Positions 7,172-9,043 of a DNA stretch of 9,043 nt are shown in pieces. The notes below the pieces were generated by a model. The model worked only from the letters and a program-made list of their open reading frames with translations. It was not told where the DNA came from and did no database searches. The first letter of the stretch is position 1; the number at the start of each line of letters is the position of its first letter. The stretch is taken from NCBI GenBank assembly GCA_004554075.1, contig SFOB01000117.1, positions 1 through 9,043 of the forward strand, in the 5' to 3' direction. The translations under genes and the position numbers were made by a program. Source of the stretch: Treponema sp. GTDB taxonomy: Bacteria; Spirochaetota; Spirochaetia; Treponematales; Treponemataceae.

Positions 7172-8296
7172 ATGGATTCAAAAGTTTTTCTGTCATATTC
7201 GCGAAAGGATAAATCTCAAGTTTTTGCACTAAAAGATGAAATCGATAGTTATCTGGGAAGTGGTTCTTGCTGGATAGACCTTCATGGCATCGAAAGTGAT
7301 CAGCAATTTGCAGATGTAATAATAAACGCCATTAATCATACTCCTATTTTTTTGTTCTTATATTCTGAAAACAGCAAAGATTCTGTTTATGCGAAAAAAG
7401 AATTGGAATTTGCAACAAAAAAGAAGAAAAAAATTGTATTTGTAAATATTGATGGTTCAAGATTAACAGATTGGTTTGAATTTCATTATGGTTCACATGA
7501 CATTATAGATATTTCAAAGTCGGCAGAAGTGGAGAAACTCTTTAGGAATTTATCTGACTGGACAGGAGCCAAGAATATAGAATATCAAGAATCAAAATTT
7601 TCTAAAAGTAAAAGTGCGAAAAAAATTATGATGTCATTGAGTGGTATTGTGATTATTTCCACCTTGGTTGTACTAGGATATTATTATTGCAAAAATTATT
7701 CTCAGAAAGATTTAACACCTGATCAGATTGTAGATTTAGCAGATTCACTCTCTACCATAGAATCTGAATTGCCAAGAAAGTTGGTGTCACGTGGAGAAAA
7801 GACGAAAATTATTGATTTATATAGGAAAGGAGCAGAAGGTTGTGATCAAAAAGCTTGGGAAGCAGAAGAAAAATTTAGAGCTCATCCTTCGTATGAATAT
7901 ATTAATGTTGCTGCATTTTTATTTCATACAGCAGGATATGCTTGGCAGTGTATAGAGCAATATGATAAGTCTATAGTATCATACAAAAAGGCAGTAAGAT
8001 GCTTTTCTATAATAGTGTCAACATATCCCGAAAAAAACAAAGAGTTCTCTGTTGCTCATACTTTGAATAACTTATCATATTCATATTATTGCAACAACAA
8101 TACAAAACTAGCTTTTGAAACAATAGATGAAGCCATCAAATGTAATCCAGATTTGAATTATTACGATTCTAAAGGCGAACTTCTATATTTATCAAAAAGA
8201 TATAAAGAAGCTAATGAAATATGGGAGTATATTGTTGAACAAGATAAATATTTTGAAAGAAACTATTGGGTAGATTCTTGTAAAGTGCATTTATAA
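7172..8296 (+). CDS. TIR - transmembrane - TPR protein
   Basis: This encodes a 374-residue protein. Residues 3-130 are a TIR domain (KVFLSYSRKD; CWIDLHGIES, with Glu41 at the catalytic position; FLFLYSENS; KKIVFVNIDGS). The usual Gly after the Glu-Ser is Asp43. A Lys/Ser-rich stretch (141-151) precedes one hydrophobic segment at about 153-172 (IMMSLSGIVIISTLVVLGYY). Residues 180-374 are helical, with at least three TPR-like pairs, e.g. CIEQYDKSIVSYKKAV, LAFETIDEAIKCNPD and YKEANEIWEYI. Positive charges before the span suggest that the TIR is cytoplasmic and the TPR part lies across the inner membrane, but the orientation is an inference. The gene stands alone, 57 bases after the nuclease remnant, and ends at a strong hairpin. 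By eye it is more AT-rich than the upstream TIR genes, which suggests a separate origin. Signalling or NAD-cleaving effector activity is possible. Confidence 0.85.
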   Translation: MDSKVFLSYSRKDKSQVFALKDEIDSYLGSGSCWIDLHGIESDQQFADVIINAINHTPIFLFLYSENSKDSVYAKKELEFATKKKKKIVFVNIDGSRLTDWFEFHYGSHDIIDISKSAEVEKLFRNLSDWTGAKNIEYQESKFSKSKSAKKIMMSLSGIVIISTLVVLGYYYCKNYSQKDLTPDQIVDLADSLSTIESELPRKLVSRGEKTKIIDLYRKGAEGCDQKAWEAEEKFRAHPSYEYINVAAFLFHTAGYAWQCIEQYDKSIVSYKKAVRCFSIIVSTYPEKNKEFSVAHTLNNLSYSYYCNNNTKLAFETIDEAIKCNPDLNYYDSKGELLYLSKRYKEANEIWEYIVEQDKYFERNYWVDSCKVHL

Positions 8297-8307
8297 TACC
8301 ATATAGA

Positions 8308-8345
8308 GAATATCATTGGCAACCAAATGATTGCCAATGATATTC
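8308..8345. terminator. Perfect 15-bp hairpin between convergent genes
   Basis: GAATATCATTGGCAA at 8308-8322 and TTGCCAATGATATTC at 8331-8345 are exact reverse complements around an eight-base loop. The hairpin starts 12 bases after the stop of the TIR-TPR gene and ends 11 bases before the stop codon of the minus-strand 77-residue gene. This is the position of a bidirectional terminator. Long T runs are absent on either side, so termination efficiency is uncertain. Confidence 0.75.
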
Positions 8346-8355
8346 AATCTATCAA

Positions 8356-8589
8356 TTACTTTTCTAACCAACTACTTATTGCTGCCTCACTAATTCCAAC
8401 ATAGAGCATTCCGTTTACAATGTCCGTGAGTTCTCTATTTTTTAGCTCTTTTATTAATTCCTCCTTGGAACATCCCGACAAATCAATACAGTCATCACCT
8501 AAAAGAGTTTCTATGACTTCTATATTTCGGCTTGCAAATTGCTGACGCTCGTAAGGTGTCAATGAATCATATATTTCCTGTATACACAT
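8356..8589 (-). CDS. Small hypothetical protein, 77 residues
   Basis: I do not recognise a family. The product is a 77-residue soluble, acidic, mostly helical protein starting MCIQEIYDSLTPYERQQFA. It has an ELIKELKNRE helix in the middle and ends ISEAAISSWLEK. There is no signal peptide or membrane span. The ATG at 8587-8589 lies 11 bases after the stop of the next minus-strand gene (8601), which suggests one operon read leftward and ending at the hairpin at 8308-8345. Coding potential is supported by this tight packing, the acidic protein-like composition and the convergent terminator, not by homology. It could be cargo of a mobile element or a small regulatory or adaptor protein. Confidence 0.55.
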   Translation of the reverse strand: MCIQEIYDSLTPYERQQFASRNIEVIETLLGDDCIDLSGCSKEELIKELKNRELTDIVNGMLYVGISEAAISSWLEK

Positions 8590-8600
8590 AATCTTTAAAT

Positions 8601-8783
8601 TTAATAAGGAAAATCGTCGCCTGGCTCAAATTTGTTACTTGTTGCGGGTGTCGAGTAATACTCATCTTCATTAATTATATTATCCTCGCACTCATAATCG
8701 TAGATGGCTGACTCTACCATTATATCACGGAGTGCTTCTACATCTTTTACTACAGCATCAAGTAATTCATCGCATGTTGCCAT
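8601..8783 (-). CDS. Small acidic hypothetical protein, 60 residues
   Basis: No family is recognised. The 60-residue product starts MATCDELLDAVVKDVEALRD, an amphipathic helix, and continues into a strongly acidic, tyrosine-containing tail (YECEDNIINEDEYY) ending KFEPGDDFPY. It has very few basic residues. High acidity with short length is typical of DNA-mimic, anti-nuclease or chaperone-type small proteins, but there is no direct evidence for any of these. The ATG is eight bases after the stop of the minus-strand frame ending at 8792, and its stop is 11 bases before the 77-residue gene, so it sits in the middle of a compact leftward operon whose promoter is not visible upstream. Confidence 0.5.
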   Translation of the reverse strand: MATCDELLDAVVKDVEALRDIMVESAIYDYECEDNIINEDEYYSTPATSNKFEPGDDFPY

Positions 8784-8791
8784 GCCACTAT

Positions 8792-8908
8792 CTAGGGATT
8801 GTCGTTTAATTCCCAGAATTCAATGTTGATTTTGATTGACGAGGGTATGCCTTCCAAGGCTGCCCTCGTCAGCCTTTTCACTGAGTTTTGTCGTTCTTTT
8901 GTAACCAT
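8792..8908 (-). pseudogene. 3' tail of a minus-strand gene cut by the IS66 end
   Basis: A minus-strand frame ends with TAG at 8794-8792, eight bases before the 60-residue gene. Its last ~36 residues (VTKERQNSVKRLTRAALEG ... INIEFWELNDNP) look protein-like. The frame stays open rightward to 9001, but beyond about 8901 the DNA is read as the IS66 left end, promoter and tnpA leader on the other strand, and the residues become a hydrophobic, cysteine-bearing string that does not look coding. I infer that an insertion replaced the upstream part of the gene. A start at ATG 8908 would give a 38-residue product. The function is unknown. Confidence 0.3.
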
Positions 8909-8923
8909 TCGATAAATTACACG

Positions 8924-8954
8924 TTGTAGCAGTTGTCGAACAGCTGTACCTTTG
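8924..8954 (+). promoter_or_regulatory. Bacteroidetes-type promoter for tnpA
   Basis: TTG at 8924-8926 and TACCTTTG at 8947-8954 are 20 bases apart. This matches the Bacteroides sigma-ABfr pattern of a -33 TTTG-type box and a -7 TAnnTTTG box. Transcription would start at about 8961, giving a leader of roughly 30 bases before ATG 8994. Confidence 0.65.
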
Positions 8955-8988
8955 CACCCGCAATATTGCAACAGAACTACAACTGCTA
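8927..8988 (+). promoter_or_regulatory. 10-bp inverted repeat spanning promoter and start region
   Basis: TAGCAGTTGT at 8927-8936 is the exact reverse complement of ACAACTGCTA at 8979-8988. The left arm is upstream of the predicted transcription start and the right arm ends five bases before ATG 8994. Only transcripts entering from outside could form the stem. Confidence 0.45.
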
Positions 8989-8993
8989 TTATT

Positions 8994-9043
8994 ATGACCA
9001 AAGAAGAATTTGCAGCACTACAACTTAGCCACCGGGAAAGCGG
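8994..9043 (+). CDS. tnpA: IS66-type accessory protein TnpA, N-terminal fragment
   Basis: Only the first 16-17 codons are present (MTKEEFAALQLSHRESG), running off the right edge. This start strongly resembles the small IS66 TnpA proteins of Bacteroidetes, which begin with an M-x-K-E-E-F helix followed by a Ser-Gly turn leading into a helix-turn-helix, and which precede tnpB and the large DDE transposase. A Bacteroidetes-type promoter ends 39 bases upstream. The call rests on a short stretch and on context, so another small helix-turn-helix protein is possible. Confidence 0.5.
   Translation, partial: MTKEEFAALQLSHRES

Larger units (their letters stand above)
8901..9043 (+). mobile_element. 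Left end of an IS66-family insertion sequence (partial)
   Basis: The window closes inside what appears to be the left end of an IS66-type element. A TnpA-like start is at 8994, a promoter is at 8924-8954, and GTAACC at 8901 fits the GTAA-type terminus usual for IS66 elements. The exact boundary is inferred, because the right inverted repeat and the target duplication lie outside the window. Confidence 0.45.

Noticed and set aside
8909..9001. Rightward extension of the minus-strand frame to a start at 9001
   Set aside because: This part is antisense to the IS66 promoter, leader and tnpA start and gives an unlikely hydrophobic string.
1..9043. CRISPR array, tRNA, rRNA or riboswitch
   Set aside because: No regularly spaced repeats, no tRNA-like cloverleaf and no conserved RNA motif were noticed by eye on either strand.

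Overview
The window looks like an accessory (defence or mobile) island of a Bacteroidales genome (Bacteroides, Prevotella or a relative). The DNA is AT-rich and start codons lack clear Shine-Dalgarno sequences. One Bacteroidetes-type promoter (TTG, 20 bases, TACCTTTG) lies at the right edge. The proteins belong to families that are common in Bacteroidales, such as multi-TIR proteins, RyR-domain proteins and a small IS66-type TnpA.

Bases 1-4480 hold a tight plus-strand gene array. First is the 3' end of a large RyR-domain protein. It is followed by a three-TIR protein, a TIR protein with an Ig-like C-terminal domain, a short stand-alone RyR protein, and the first third of a DUF1848 protein. 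Junctions are 19, 1, 7 and -1 bases when the three-TIR gene is measured to its ancestral stop at 3045. That gene carries an in-frame TAG where the family has a conserved TGG. The DUF1848 gene stops being DUF1848-like after about 103 residues and ends in a TerB-like scrap.

Bases 4528-6751 hold a second plus-strand pair. One protein resembles the linalool dehydratase/isomerase-like alpha/alpha-barrel family; the other is a phytase-like esterase-family beta-propeller protein with no export signal. Bases 6753-7114 are a broken PDDEXK-type nuclease gene in two frames. Bases 7172-8296 encode a separate, more AT-rich TIR-transmembrane-TPR protein that ends at a perfect 15-bp hairpin.

On the minus strand, 8356-8908 hold two small unrecognised genes and the tail of a third reading frame. 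These appear to be cut at about 8901 by the left end of an IS66-family element, whose tnpA begins at 8994 and runs off the window.

Inference: three TIR proteins and two RyR proteins suggest nucleotide-signal sensing (RyR) coupled to TIR effectors, as in NAD-depleting anti-phage systems. Three separate lesions, plus an IS at the edge, show that the island is partly decayed in this strain. The most notable points are the TIR/RyR array, the single-base nonsense lesion, two deletion-type chimeras, and a possible read-through-protection hairpin at the IS66 end.
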